Shown here one piece after another: positions 21,871 through 37,000 of a DNA stretch of 64,000 nt. The stretch's first letter is position 1; each line of letters begins with the position of its first letter. The notes beneath the pieces are model-generated. The model saw only the letters and a program-made list of their open reading frames with translations. It did no database searches and was not told the origin of the DNA. This DNA is from Crossaster papposus (Eukaryota; Echinodermata; Asteroidea; Velatida; Solasteridae): the NCBI GenBank assembly GCA_037893245.1, contig JBAIAA010000020.1, positions 806,001 through 870,000 of the forward strand, written 5' to 3'. Made by a program: the position numbers and the translations under genes.

Positions 21871-24786
21871 ACCACCCTAATTGTAAGGAACATTTCTACG
21901 CTAGCTCATTTGCATTAAAAGTGCCCCCACAATTTCTTTTGAAAACGGATGCCGTTTGGTGAAAGAAATGGTGGGATTGTGTAAATATAGCATAGGATCA
22001 ACTCCCTGGTTTTTGAGCTTCAATCCGAGGGCAGACTTGACAAAATTACGGTTGAAAAATGGGTCCTAATTGCCCTAGAACGTGGAGGGATGCCATTTGT
22101 AAAATGGCTGCTTGCAGGCTCGGGAAGTATCACTTTTCGGGAGGTGTGTTTCTTTTGGTGTGAATATTAAAAAATGTAATTGGCTAACCTACTAAAAATT
22201 GAAAAGAAATGGAAAGATAAAGACCAAGACAATAATCTGATTGTTGTTTGAGAAACCCCAGTGATGTCGGTGTGCAAGAAACTTGGTCGTGAACATTGTT
22301 GATTTTACACTGTTTTCAATGGGACTTGAATTACGCAGGTGCATCCTATAGGGTGCACCACCCTAATTGTAAGGAACATTTCTACGCTAGCTCATTTGCA
22401 TTAAAAGTGCCCCCACAATTTCTTTTGAAAACGGATGCCGTTTGGTGAAAGAAGTGGTGGGATTGTGTCAATATAGCATTGGATCAACTCCCTGGTTTTT
22501 GAGCTTCAATCCGAGGGCAGACTTGACAAAATTACGGTTGAAAAATGGGTCCTAATTGCCCTAGAACGTGGAGGGATGCCATTTGTAAAATGGCTGCTTG
22601 CAGGCTCGGGAAGTATCACTTTTCGGGAGGTGTGTTTCTTTTGGTGTGAATATTAAAAAATGTAATTGGCTAACCTACTAAAAATTAAAAAGAAATGGAA
22701 AGATAAAGACCAAGACAATAATCTGATTGTTGTTTGAGAAACCCCAGTGATGTCGGTGTGCAAGAAACTTGGTCGTGAACATTGTTGATTTTACACTGTT
22801 TTCAATGGGACTTGAATTAGGCAGGTGCACCCTATAGGGTGCACCACCCTAATTGTAAGGAACATTTCTACGCTAGCTCATTTGCATTAAAAGTGCCCCC
22901 ACAATTTCTTTTGAAAACGAATGCCGTTTGGTGAAAGAAATGGTGGGATTGTGTAAATATAGCATAGGATCAACTCCCTGGTTTTTGAGCTTCAATCCGA
23001 GGGCAGACTTGACAAAATTACGGTTGAAAAATGGGTCCTAATTGCCCTAGAACGTGGAGGGATGCCATTTGTAAAATGGCTGCTTGCAGGCTCGGGAAGT
23101 ATCACTTTTCGGGAGGTGTGTTTCTTTTGGTGTGAATATTAAAAAATGTAATTGGCTAACCTACTAAAAATTGAAAAGAAATGGAAAGATAAAGACCAAG
23201 ACAATAATCTGATTGTTGTTTGAGAAACCCCAGTGATGTCGGTGTGCAAGAAACTTGGTCGTGAACATTGTTGATTTTACACTGTTTTCAATGGGACTTG
23301 AATTACGCAGGTGCATCCTATAGGGTGCACCACCCTAATTGTAAGGAACATTTCTACGCTAGCTCATTTGCATTAAAAGTGCCCCCACAATTTCTTTTGA
23401 AAACGGATGCCGTTTGGTGAAAGAAGTGGTGGGATTGTGTCAATATAGCATTGGATCAACTCCCTGGTTTTTGAGCTTCAATCCGAGGGCAGACTTGACA
23501 AAATTACGGTTGAAAAATGGGTCCTAATTGCCCTAGAACGTGGAGGGATGCCATTTGTAAAATGGCTGCTTGCAGGCTCGGGAAGTATCACTTTTCGGGA
23601 GGTGTGTTTCTTTTGGTGTGAATATTAAAAAATGTAATTGGCTAACCTACTAAAAATTGAAAAGAAATGGAAAGATAAAGACCAAGACAATAATCTGATT
23701 GTTGTTTGAGAAACCCCAGTGATGTCGGTGTGCAAGAAACTTGGTCGTGAACATTGTTGATTTTACACTGTTTTCAATGGGACTTGAATTAGGCAGGTGC
23801 ACCCTATAGGGTGCACCACCCTAATTGTAAGGAAAATTTCTACGCTAGCTCATTTGCATTAAAAGTGCCCCCACAATTTCTTTTGAAAACGGATGCCGTT
23901 TAGTGAAAGAAATGGTGGGATTGTGTAAATATAGCATAGGATCAACTCCCTGGTTTTTGAGCTTCAATCCGAGGGCAGACTTGACAAAATTACGGTTGAA
24001 AAATGGGTCCTAATTGCCCTAAAACGTGGAGGGATGCCATTTGTAAAATGGCTGCTTGCAGGCTCGGGAAGTATCACTTTTCGGGAGGTGTGTTTCTTTT
24101 GGTGTGAATATTAAAAAATGTAATTGGCTAACCTACTAAAAATTGAAAAGAAATGGAAAGATAAAGACCAAGACAATAATCTGATTGTTGTTTGAGAAAC
24201 CCCAGTGATGTCGGTGTGCAAGAAACTTGGTCGTGAACATTGTTGATTTTACACTGTTTTCAATGGGACTTGAATTACGCAGGTGCATCCTATAGGGTGC
24301 ACCACCCTAATTGTAAGGAACATTTCTACGCTAGCTCATTTGCATTAAAAGTGCCCCCACAATTTCTTTTGAAAACGGATGCCGTTTGGTGAAAGAAGTG
24401 GTGGGATTGTGTCAATATAGCATTGGATCAACTCCCTGGTTTTTGAGCTTCAATCCGAGGGCAGACTTGACAAAATTACGGTTGAAAAATGGGTCCTAAT
24501 TGCCCTAGAACGTGGAGGGATGCCATTTGTAAAATGGCTGCTTGCAGGCTCGGGAAGTATCACTTTTCGGGAGGTGTGTTTCTTTTGGTGTGAATATTAA
24601 AAAATGTAATTGGCTAACCTACTAAAAATTGAAAAGAAATGGAAAGATAAAGACCAAGACAATAATCTGATTGTTGTTTGAGAAACCCCAGTGATGTCGG
24701 TGTGCAAGAAACTTGGTCGTGAACATTGTTGATTTTACACTGTTTTCAATGGGACTTGAATTAGGCAGGTGCACCCTATAGGGTGC
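21871..24786 (+). repeat. Dimeric block, three tandem copies (M46-M51)
   Basis: A 972-bp dimer is repeated three times. The first monomer ends in ATTACGCAGGTGCATCC. The second begins with GAAGTGG (offset 98 G), GTCAATATAG (offset 113 C) and GCATTGG (offset 124 T) and ends in the normal junction. Private tags are ATTAAAAAG (M47), AAAACGAATG (M48), and GGAAAATTTC, CGTTTAGTG and CTAAAACG (M50). Confidence 0.87.
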
Positions 24787-25758
24787 ACCACCCTAATTGT
24801 AAGGAACATTTCTACGCTAGCTCATTTGCATTAAAAGTGCCCCCACAATTTCTTTTGAAAACGGATGCCGTTTAGTGAAAGAAATGGTGGGATTGTGTAA
24901 ATATAGCATAGGATCAACTCCCTGGTTTTTGAGCTTCAATCCGAGGGCAGACTTGACAAAATTACGGTTGAAAAATGGGTCCTAATTGCCCTAGAACGTG
25001 GAGGGATGCCATTTGTAAAATGGCTGCTTGCAGGCTCGGGAAGTATCACTTTTCGGGAGGTGTGTTTCTTTTGGTGTGAATATTAAAAAATGTAATTGGC
25101 TAACCTACTAAAAATTGAAAAGAAATGGAAAGATAAAGACCAAGACAATAATCTGATTGTTGTTTGAGAAACCCCAGTGATGTCGGTGTGCAAGAAACTT
25201 GGTCGTGAACATTGTTGATTTTACACTGTTTTCAATGGGACTTGAATTAGGCAGGTGCACCCTATAGGGTGCACCACCCTAATTGTAAGGAACATTTCTA
25301 CGCTAGCTCATTTGCATTAAAAGTGCCCCCACAATTTCTTTTGAAAACGGATGCCGTTTAGTGAAAGAAATGGTGGGATTGTGTAAATATAGCATAGGAT
25401 CAACTCCCTGGTTTTTGAGCTTCAATCCGAGGGCAGACTTGACAAAATTACGGTTGAAAAATGGGTCCTAATTGCCCTAGAACGTGGAGGGATGCCATTT
25501 GTAAAATGGCTGCTTGCAGGCTCGGGAAGTATCACTTTTCGGGAGGTGTGTTTCTTTTGGTGTGAATATTAAAAAATGTAATTGGCTAACCTACTAAAAA
25601 TTGAAAAGAAATGGAAAGATAAAGACCAAGACAATAATCTGATTGTTGTTTGAGAAACCCCAGTGATGTCGGTGTGCAAGAAACTTGGTCGTGAACATTG
25701 TTGATTTTACACTGTTTTCAATGGGACTTGAATTAGGCAGGTGCACCCTATAGGGTGC
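24787..25758 (+). repeat. Tandem pair with CGTTTAGTG (M52-M53)
   Basis: Two adjacent B monomers share offset 88 A (CGTTTAGTG). The same change occurs in M50 and M60. They look like a one-monomer duplication. Confidence 0.75.
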
Positions 25759-28700
25759 ACCACCCTAATTGTAAGGAACATTTCTACGCTAGCTCATTTG
25801 CATTAAAAGTGCCCCCACAATTTATTTTGAAAACGGATGCCGTTTGGTGAAAGAAATGGTGGGATTGTGTAAATATAGCATAGGATCAACTCCCTGGTTT
25901 GTGAGCTTCAATCCGAGGGCAGACTTGACAAAATTACGGTTGAAAAATGGGTCCTAATTGCCCTAGAACGTGGAGGGATGCCATTTGTAAAATGGCTGCT
26001 TGCAGGCTCGGGAAGTATCACTTTTCGGGAGGTGTGTTTCTTTTGGTGTGAATATTAAAAAATGTAATTGGCTAACCTACTAAAAATTGAAAAGAAATGG
26101 AAAGATAAAGACCAAGACAATAATCTGATTGTTGTTTGAGAAACCCCAGTGATGTCGGTGTGCAAGAAACTTGGTCGTGAACATTGTTGATTTTACACTG
26201 TTTTCAATGGGACTTGAATTAGGCAGGTGCACCCTATAGGGTGCACCACCCTAATTGTAAGGAACATTTCTACGCTAGCTCATTTGCATTAAAAGTGCCC
26301 CCACAATTTCTTTTGAAAACGGATGCCGTTTGGTGAAAGAAATGGTGGGATTGTGTAAATATAGCATAGGATCAACTCCCTGGTTTTTGAGCTTCAATCC
26401 GAGGGCAGACTTGACAAAATTACGGTTGAAAAATGGGTCCTAATTGCCCTAGAACGTGGAGGGATGCCATTTGTAAAATGGCTGCTTGCAGGCTCGGGAA
26501 GTATCACTTTTCGGGAGGTGTGTTTCTTTTGGTGTGAATATTAAAAAATGTAATTGGCTAACCTACTAAAAATTGAAAAGAAATGGAAAGATAAAGACCA
26601 AGACAATAATCTGATTGTTGTTTGAGAAACCCCAGTGATGTCGGTGTGCAAGAAACTTGGTCGTGAACATTGTTGATTTTACACTGTTTTCAATGGGACT
26701 TGAATTACGCAGGTGCATCCTATAGGGTGCACCACCCTAATTGTAAGGAACAATTCTACGCTAGCTCATTTGCATTAAAAGTGCCCCCACAATTTCTTTT
26801 GAAAACGGATGCCGTTTGGTGAAAGAAGTGGTGGGATTGTGTAAATATAGCATTGGATCAACTCCCTGGTTTGTGAGCTTCAATCCGAGGGCAGACTTGA
26901 CAAAATTACGGTTGAAAAATGGGTCCTAATTGCCCTAGAACGTGGAGGGATGCCATTTGTAAAATGGCTGCTTGCAGGCTCGGGAAGTATCACTTTTCGG
27001 GAGGTGTGTTTCTTTTGGTGTGAATATTAAAAAATGTAATTGGCTAACCTACTAAAAATTGAAAAGAAATGGAAAGATAAAGACCAAGACAATAATCTGA
27101 TTGTTGTTTGAGAAACCCCAGTGATGTCGGTGTGCAAGAAACTTGGTCGTGAACATTGTTGATTTTACACTGTTTTCAATGGGACTTGAATTAGGCAGGT
27201 GCACCCTATAGGGTGCACCACCCTAATTGTAAGGAACATTTCTACGCTAGCTCATTTGCATTAAAAGTGCCCCCACAATTTCTTTTGAAAACGGATGCCG
27301 TTTGGTGAAAGAAATGGTGGGATTGTGTAAATATAGCATAGGATCAACTCCCTGGTTTTTGAGCTTCAATCCGAGGGCAGACTTGACAAAATTACGGTTG
27401 AAAAATGGGTCCTAATTGCCCTAGAACGTGGAGGGATGCCATTTGTAAAATGGCTGCTTGCAGGCTCGGGAAGTATCACTTTTCGGGAGGTGTGTTTCTT
27501 TTGGTGTGAATATTAAAAAATGTAATTGGCTAACCTACTAAAAATTGAAAAGAAATGGAAAGATAAAGACCAAGACAATAATCTGATTGTTGTTTGAGAA
27601 ACCCCAGTGATGTCGGTGTGCAAGAAACTTGGTCGTGAACATTGTTGATTTTACACTGTTTTCAATGGGACTTGAATTAGGCAGGTGCACCCTATAGGGT
27701 GCACCACCCTAATTGTAAGGAACATTTCTACGCTAGCTCATTTGCATTAAAAGTGCCCCCACAATTTCTTTTGAAAACGGATGCCGTTTGGTGAAAGAAA
27801 TGGTGGGATTGTGTAAATATAGCATAGGATCAACTCCCTGGTTTGTGAGCTTCAATCCGAGGGCAGACTTGACAAAATTACGGTTGAAAAATGGGTCCTA
27901 ATTGCCCTAGAACGTGGAGGGATGCCATTTGTAAAATGGCTGCTTGCAGGCTCGGGAAGTATCACTTTTCGGGAGGTGTGTTTCTTTTGGTGTGAATATT
28001 AAAAAATGTAATTGGCTAACCTACTAAAAATTGAAAAGAAATGGAAAGATAAAGACCAAGACAATAATCTGATTGTTGTTTGAGAAACCCCAGTGATGTC
28101 GGTGTGCAAGAAACTTGGTCGTGAACATTGTTGATTTTACACTGTTTTCAATGGGACTTGAATTAGGCAGGTGCACCCTATAGGGTGCACCACCCTAATT
28201 GTAAGGAACATTTCTACGCTAGCTCATTTGCATTAAAAGTGCCCCCACAATTTCTTTTGAAAACGGATGCCGTTTGGTGAAAGAAATGGTGGGATTGTGT
28301 AAATATAGCATAGGATCAACTCCCTGGTTTTTGAGCTTCAATCCGAGGGCAGACTTGACAAAATTACGGTTGAAAAATGGGTCCTAATTGCCCTAGAACG
28401 TGGAGGGATGCCATTTGTAAAATGGCTGCTTGCAGGCTCGGGAAGTATCACTTTTCGGGAGGTGTGTTTCTTTTGGTGTGAATATTAAAAAATGTAATTG
28501 GCTAACCTACTAAAAATTGAAAATAAATGGAAAGATAAAGACCAAGACAATAATCTGATTGTTGTTTGAGAAACCCCAGTGATGTCGGTGTGCAAGAAAC
28601 TTGGTCGTGAACATTGTTGATTTTACACTGTTTTCAATGGGACTTGAATTAGGCAGGTGCACCCTATAGGGTGCACCACCCTAATTGTAAGGAACATTTC

Positions 28701-31700
28701 TACGCTAGCTCATTTGCATTAAAAGTGCCCCCACAATTTCTTTTGAAAACGGATGCCGTTTAGTGAAAGAAATGGTGGGATTGTGTAAATATAGCATAGG
28801 ATCAACTCCCTGGTTTTTGAGCTTCAATCCGAGGGCAGACTTGACAAAATTACGGTTGAAAAATGGGTCCTAATTGCCCTAGAACGTGGAGGGATGCCAT
28901 TTGTAAAATGGCTGCTTGCAGGCTCGGGAAGTATCACTTTTCGGGAGGTGTGTTTCTTTTGGTGTGAATATTAAAAAATGTAATTGGCTAACCTACTAAA
29001 AATTGAAAAGAAATGGAAAGATAAAGACCAAGACAATAATCTGATTGTTGTTTGAGAAACCCCAGTAATGTCGGTGTGCAAGAAACTTGGTCGTGAACAT
29101 TGTTGATTTTACACTGTTTTCAATGGGACTTGAATTAGGCAGGTGCACCCTATAGGGTGCACCACCCTAATTGTAAGGAACATTTCTACGCTAGCTCATT
29201 TGCATTAAAAGTGCCCCCACAATTTCTTTTGAAAACGGATGCCGTTTGGTGAAAGAAATGGTGGGATTGTGTAAATATAGCATAGGATCAACTCCCTGGT
29301 TTGTGAGCTTCAATCCGAGGGCAGACTTGACAAAATTACGGTTGAAAAATGGGTCCTAATTGCCCTAGAACGTGGAGGGATGCCATTTGTAAAATGGCTG
29401 CTTGCAGGCTCGGGAAGTATCACTTTTCGGGAGGTGTGTTTCTTTTGGTGTGAATATTAAAAAATGTAATTGGCTAACCTACTAAAAATTGAAAAGAAAT
29501 GGAAAGATAAAGACCAAGACAATAATCTGATTGTTGTTTGAGAAACCCCAGTGATGTCGGTGTGCAAGAAACTTGGTCGTGAACATTGTTGATTTTACAC
29601 TGTTTTCAATGGGACTTGAATTAGGCAGGTGCACCCTATAGGGTGCACCACCCTAATTGTAAGGAACATTTCTACGCTAGCTCATTTGCATTAAAAGTGC
29701 CCCCACAATTTCTTTTGAAAACGGATGCCGTTTGGTGAAAGAAATGGTGGGATTGTGTAAATATAGCATAGGATCAACTCCCTGGTTTTTGAGCTTCAAT
29801 CCGAGGGCAGACTTGACAAAATTACGGTTGAAAAATGGGTCCTAATTGCCCTAGAACGTGGAGGGATGCCATTTGTAAAATGGCTGCTTGCAGGCTCGGG
29901 AAGTATCACTTTTCGGGAGGTGTGTTTCTTTTGGTGTGAATATTAAAAAATGTAATTGGCTAACCTACTAAAAATTGAAAAGAAATGGAAAGATAAAGAC
30001 CAAGACAATAATCTGATTGTTGTTTGAGAAACCCCAGTGATGTCGGTGTGCAAGAAACTTGGTCGTGAACATTGTTGATTTTACACTGTTTTCAATGGGA
30101 CTTGAGTTAGGCAGGTGCACCCTATAGGGTGCACCACCCTAATTGTAAGGAACATTTCTACGCTAGCTCATTTGCATTAAAAGTGCCCCCACAATTTCTT
30201 TTGAAAACGGATGCCGTTTGGTGAAAGAAATGGTGGGATTGTGTAAATATAGCATAGGATCAACTCCCTGGTTTTTGAGCTTCAATCCGAGGGCAGACTT
30301 GACAAAATTACGGTTGAAAAATGGGTCCTAATTGCCCTAGAACGTGGAGGGATGCCATTTGTAAAATGGCTGCTTGCAGGCTCGGGAAGTATCACTTTTC
30401 GGGAGGTGTGTTTCTTTTGGTGTGAATATTAAAAAATGTAATTGGCTAACCTACTAAAAATTGAAAAGAAATGGAAAGATAAAGACCAAGACAATAATCT
30501 GATTGTTGTTTGAGAAACCCCAGTGATGTCGGTGTGCAAGAAACTTGGTCGTGAACATTGTTGATTTTACACTGTTTTCAATGGGACTTGAATTACGCAG
30601 GTGCATCCTATAGGGTGCACCACCCTAATTGTAAGGAACAATTCTACGCTAGCTCATTTGCATTAAAAGTGCCCCCACAATTTCTTTTGAAAACGGATGC
30701 CGTTTGGTGAAAGAAGTGGTGGGATTGTGTAAATATAGCATTGGATCAACTCCCTGGTTTTTGAGCTTCAATCCGAGGGCAGACTTGACAAAATTACGGT
30801 TGAAAAATGGGTCCTAATTGCCCTAGAACGTGGAGGGATGCCATTTGTAAAATGGCTGCTTGCAGGCTCGGGAAGTATCACTTTTCGGGAGGTGTGTTTC
30901 TTTTGGTGTGAATATTAAAAAATGTAATTGGCTAACCTACTAAAAATTGAAAAGAAATGGAAAGATAAAGACCAAGACAATAATCTGATTGTTGTTTGAG
31001 AAACCCCAGTGATGTCGGTGTGCAAGAAACTTGGTCGTGAACATTGTTGATTTTACACTGTTTTCAATGGGACTTGAATTAGGCAGGTGCACCCTATAGG
31101 GTGCACCACCCTAATTGTAAGGAACATTTCTACGCTAGCTCATTTGCATTAAAAGTGCCCCCACAATTTCTTTTGAAAACGGATGCCGTTTGGTGAAAGA
31201 AATGGTGGGATTGTGTAAATATAGCATAGGATCAACTCCCTGGTTTGTGAGCTTCAATCCGAGGGCAGACTTGACAAAATTACGGTTGAAAAATGGGTCC
31301 TAATTGCCCTAGAACGTGGAGGGATGCCATTTGTAAAATGGCTGCTTGCAGGCTCGGGAAGTATCACTTTTCGGGAGGTGTGTTTCTTTTGGTGTGAATA
31401 TTAAAAAATGTAATTGGCTAACCTACTAAAAATTGAAAAGAAATGGAAAGATAAAGACCAAGACAATAATCTGATTGTTGTTTGAGAAACCCCAGTGATG
31501 TCGGTGTGCAAGAAACTTGGTCGTGAACATTGTTGATTTTACACTGTTTTCAATGGGACTTGAATTAGGCAGGTGCACCCTATAGGGTGCACCACCCTAA
31601 TTGTAAGGAACATTTCTACGCTAGCTCATTTGCATTAAAAGTGCCCCCACAATTTCTTTTGAAAACGGATGCCGTTTGGTGAAAGAAATGGTGGGATTGT

Positions 31701-34020
31701 GTAAATATAGCATAGGATCAACTCCCTGGTTTGTGAGCTTCAATCCGAGGGCAGACTTGACAAAATTACGGTTGAAAAATGGGTCCTAATTGCCCTAGAA
31801 CGTGGAGGGATGCCATTTGTAAAATGGCTGCTTGCAGGCTCGGGAAGTATCACTTTTCGGGAGGTGTGTTTCTTTTGGTGTGAATATTAAAAAATGTAAT
31901 TGGCTAACCTACTAAAAATTGAAAAGAAATGGAAAGATAAAGACCAAGACAATAATCTGATTGTTGTTTGAGAAACCCCAGTGATGTCGGTGTGCAAGAA
32001 ACTTGGTCGTGAACATTGTTGATTTTACACTGTTTTCAATGGGACTTGAATTAGGCAGGTGCACCCTATAGGGTGCACCACCCTAATTGTAAGGAACATT
32101 TCTACGCTAGCTCATTTGCATTAAAAGTGCCCCCACAATTTCTTTTGAAAACGGATGCCGTTTGGTGAAAGAAATGGTGGGATTGTGTAAATATAGCATA
32201 GGATCAACTCCCTGGTTTTTGAGCTTCAATCCGAGGGCAGACTTGACAAAATTACGGTTGAAAAATGGGTCCTAATTGCCCTAGAACGTGGAGGGATGCC
32301 ATTTGTAAAATGGCTGCTTGCAGGCTCGGGAAGTATCACTTTTCGGGAGGTGTGTTTCTTTTGGTGTGAATATTAAAAAATGTAATTGGCTAACCTACTA
32401 AAAATTGAAAAGAAATGGAAAGATAAAGACCAAGACAATAATCTGATTGTTGTTTGAGAAACCCCAGTGATGTCGGTGTGCAAGAAACTTGGTCGTGAAC
32501 ATTGTTGATTTTACACTGTTTTCAATGGGACTTGAATTAGGCAGGTGCACCCTATAGGGTGCACCACCCTAATTGTAAGGAACATTTCTACGCTAGCTCA
32601 TTTGCATTAAAAGTGCCCCCACAATTTCTTTTGAAAACGGATGCCGTTTGGTGAAAGAAATGGTGGGATTGTGTAAATATAGCATAGGATCAACTCCCTG
32701 GTTTTTGAGCTTCAATCCGAGGGCAGACTTGACAAAATTACGGTTGAAAAATGGGTCCTAATTGCCCTAGAACGTGGAGGGATGCCATTTGTAAAATGGC
32801 TGCTTGCAGGCTCGGGAAGTATCACTTTTCGGGAGGTGTGTTTCTTTTGGTGTGAATATTAAAAAATGTAATTGGCTAACCTACTAAAAATTGAAAAGAA
32901 ATGGAAAGATAAAGACCAAGACAATAATCTGATTGTTGTTTGAGAAACCCCAGTGATGTCGGTGTGCAAGAAACTTGGTCGTGAACATTGTTGATTTTAC
33001 ACTGTTTTCAATGGGACTTGAATTAGGCAGGTGCACCCTATAGGGTGCACCACCCTAATTGTAAGAAACATTTCTACGCTAGCTCATTTGCATTAAAAGT
33101 GCCCCCACAATTTCTTTTGAAAACGGATGCCGTTTGGTGAAAGAAATGGTGGGATTGTGTAAATATAGCATAGGATCAACTCCCTGGTTTGTGAGCTTCA
33201 ATCCGAGGGCAGACTTGACAAAATTACGGTTGAAAAATGGGTCCTAATTGCCCTAGAACGTGGAGGGATGCCATTTGTAAAATGGCTGCTTGCAGGCTCG
33301 GGAAGTATCACTTTTCGGGAGGTGTGTTTCTTTTGGTGTGAATATTAAAAAATGTAATTGGCTAACCTACTAAAAATTGAAAAGAAATGGAAAGATAAAG
33401 ACCAAGACAATAATCTGATTGTTGTTTGAGAAACCCCAGTGATGTCGGTGTGCAAGAAACTTGGTCGTGAACATTGTTGATTTTACACTGTTTTCAATGG
33501 GACTTGAATTAGGCAGGTGCACCCTATAGGGTGCACCACCCTAATTGTAAGGAACATTTCTACGCTAGCTCATTTGCATTAAAAGTGCCCCCACAATTTC
33601 TTTTGAAAACGGATGCCGTTTGGTGAAAGAAATGGTGGGATTGTGTAAATATAGCATAGGATCAACTCCCTGGTTTTTGAGCTTCAATCCGAGGGCAGAC
33701 TTGACAAAATTACGGTTGAAAAATGGGTCCTAATTGCCCTAGAACGTGGAGGGATGCCATTTGTAAAATGGCTGCTTGCAGGCTCGGGAAGTATCACTTT
33801 TCGGGAGGTGTGTTTCTTTTGGTGTGAATATTAAAAAATGTAATTGGCTAACCTACTAAAAATTGAAAAGAAATGGAAAGATAAAGACCAAGACAATAAT
33901 CTGATTGTTGTTTGAGAAACCCCAGTGATGTCGGTGTGCAAGAAACTTGGTCGTGAACATTGTTGATTTTACACTGTTTTCAATGGGACTTGAATTAGGC
34001 AGGTGCACCCTATAGGGTGC
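25759..34020 (+). repeat. Type B monomers M54-M70, irregular order
   Basis: Seventeen B monomers alternate between GTTTGTGAGC and GTTTTTGAGC without a clean block structure. Tags are: AATTTATTTTG (M54), altered junctions at the ends of M55 and M63 each followed by AACAATTCT/GAAGTGG/GCATTGG monomers (M56, M64), AAAATAAATGG (M59), CAGTAATG (M60), TGAGTTAGG (M62) and GTAAGAAAC (M69). No gene or foreign sequence is present. Confidence 0.85.
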
Positions 34021-37000
34021 ACCACCCTAATTGTAAGGAACATTTCTACGCTAGCTCATTTGCATTAAAAGTGCCCCCACAATTTCTTTTGAAAACGGAT
34101 GCCGTTTGGTGAAAGAAATGGTGGGATTGTGTAAATATAGCATAGGATCAACTCCCTGGTTTGTGAGCTTCAATCCGAGGGCAGACTTGACAAAATTACG
34201 GTTGAAAAATGGGTCCTAATTGCCCTAGAACGTGGAGGGATGCCATTTGTAAAATGGCTGCTTGCAGGCTCGGGAAGTATCACTTTTCGGGAGGTGTGTT
34301 TCTTTTGGTGTGAATATTAAAAAATGTAATTGGCTAACCTACTAAAAATTGAAAAGAAATGGAAAGATAAAGACCAAGACAATAATCTGATTGTTGTTTG
34401 AGAAACCCCAGTGATGTCGGTGTGCAAGAAACTTGGTCGTGAACATTGTTGATTTTACACTGTTTTCAATGGGACTTGAATTAGGCAGGTGCACCCTATA
34501 GGGTGCACCACCCTAATTGTAAGAAACATTTCTACGCTAGCTCATTTGCATTAAAAGTGCCCCCACAATTTCTTTTGAAAACGGATGCCGTTTGGTGAAA
34601 GAAATGGTGGGATTGTGTAAATATAGCATAGGATCAACTCCCTGGTTTGTGAGCTTCAATCCGAGGGCAGACTTGACAAAATTACGGTTGAAAAATGGGT
34701 CCTAATTGCCCTAGAACGTGGAGGGATGCCATTTGTAAAATGGCTGCTTGCAGGCTCGGGAAGTATCACTTTTCGGGAGGTGTGTTTCTTTTGGTGTGAA
34801 TATTAAAAAATGTAATTGGCTAACCTACTAAAAATTGAAAAGAAATGGAAAGATAAAGACCAAGACAATAATCTGATTGTTGTTTGAGAAACCCCAGTGA
34901 TGTCGGTGTGCAAGAAACTTGGTCGTGAACATTGTTGATTTTACACTGTTTTCAATGGGACTTGAATTAGGCAGGTGCACCCTATAGGGTGCACCACCCT
35001 AATTGTAAGGAACATTTCTACGCTAGCTCATTTGCATTAAAAGTGCCCCCACAATTTCTTTTGAAAACGGATGCCGTTTGGTGAAAGAAATGGTGGGATT
35101 GTGTAAATATAGCATAGGATCAACTCCCTGGTTTTTGAGCTTCAATCCGAGGGCAGACTTGACAAAATTACGGTTGAAAAATGGGTCCTAATTGCCCTAG
35201 AACGTGGAGGGATGCCATTTGTAAAATGGCTGCTTGCAGGCTCGGGAAGTATCACTTTTCGGGAGGTGTGTTTCTTTTGGTGTGAATATTAAAAAATGTA
35301 ATTGGCTAACCTACTAAAAATTGAAAAGAAATGGAAAGATAAAGACCAAGACAATAATCTGATTGTTGTTTGAGAAACCCCAGTGATGTCGGTGTGCAAG
35401 AAACTTGGTCGTGAACATTGTTGATTTTACACTGTTTTCAATGGGACTTGAATTAGGCAGGTGCACCCTATAGGGTGCACCACCCTAATTGTAAGGAACA
35501 TTTCTACGCTAGCTCATTTGCATTAAAAGTGCCCCCACAATTTCTTTTGAAAACGGATGCCGTTTGGTGAAAGAAATGGTGGGATTGTGTAAATATAGCA
35601 TAGGATCAACTCCCTGGTTTGTGAGCTTCAATCCGAGGGCAGACTTGACAAAATTACGGTTGAAAAATGGGTCCTAATTGCCCTAGAACGTGGAGGGATG
35701 CCATTTGTAAAATGGCTGCTTGCAGGCTCGGGAAGTATCACTTTTCGGGAGGTGTGTTTCTTTTGGTGTGAATATTAAAAAATGTAATTGGCTAACCTAC
35801 TAAAAATTGAAAAGAAATGGAAAGATAAAGACCAAGACAATAATCTGATTGTTGTTTGAGAAACCCCAGTGATGTCGGTGTGCAAGAAACTTGGTCGTGA
35901 ACATTGTTGATTTTACACTGTTTTCAATGGGACTTGAGTTAGGCAGGTGCACCCTATAGGGTGCACCACCCTAATTGTAAGGAACATTTCTACGCTAGCT
36001 CATTTGCATTAAAAGTGCCCCCACAATTTCTTTTGAAAACGGATGCCGTTTGGTGAAAGAAATGGTGGGATTGTGTAAATATAGCATAGGATCAACTCCC
36101 TGGTTTTTGAGCTTCAATCCGAGGGCAGACTTGACAAAATTACGGTTGAAAAATGGGTCCTAATTGCCCTAGAACGTGGAGGGATGCCATTTGTAAAATG
36201 GCTGCTTGCAGGCTCGGGAAGTATCACTTTTCGGGAGGTGTGTTTCTTTTGGTGTGAATATTAAAAAATGTAATTGGCTAACCTACTAAAAATTGAAAAG
36301 AAATGGAAAGATAAAGACCAAGACAATAATCTGATTGTTGTTTGAGAAACCCCAGTGATGTCGGTGTGCAAGAAACTTGGTCGTGAACATTGTTGATTTT
36401 ACACTGTTTTCAATGGGACTTGAATTACGCAGGTGCATCCTATAGGGTGCACCACCCTAATTGTAAGGAACAATTCTACGCTAGCTCATTTGCATTAAAA
36501 GTGCCCCCACAATTTCTTTTGAAAACGGATGCCGTTTGGTGAAAGAAATGGTGGGATTGTGTAAATATAGCATAGGATCAACTCCCTGGTTTTTGAGCTT
36601 CAATCCGAGGGCAGACTTGACAAAATTACGGTTGAAAAATGGGTCCTAATTGCCCTAGAACGTGGAGGGATGCCATTTGTAAAATGGCTGCTTGCAGGCT
36701 CGGGAAGTATCACTTTTCGGGAGGTGTGTTTCTTTTGGTGTGAATATTAAAAAATGTAATTGGCTAACCTACTAAAAATTGAAAAGAAATGGAAAGATAA
36801 AGACCAAGACAATAATCTGATTGTTGTTTGAGAAACCCCAGTGATGTCGGTGTGCAAGAAACTTGGTCGTGAACATTGTTGATTTTACACTGTTTTCAAT
36901 GGGACTTGAATTAGGCAGGTGCACCCTATAGGGTGCACCACCCTAATTGTAAGGAACATTTCTACGCTAGCTCATTTGCATTAAAAGTGCCCCCACAATT

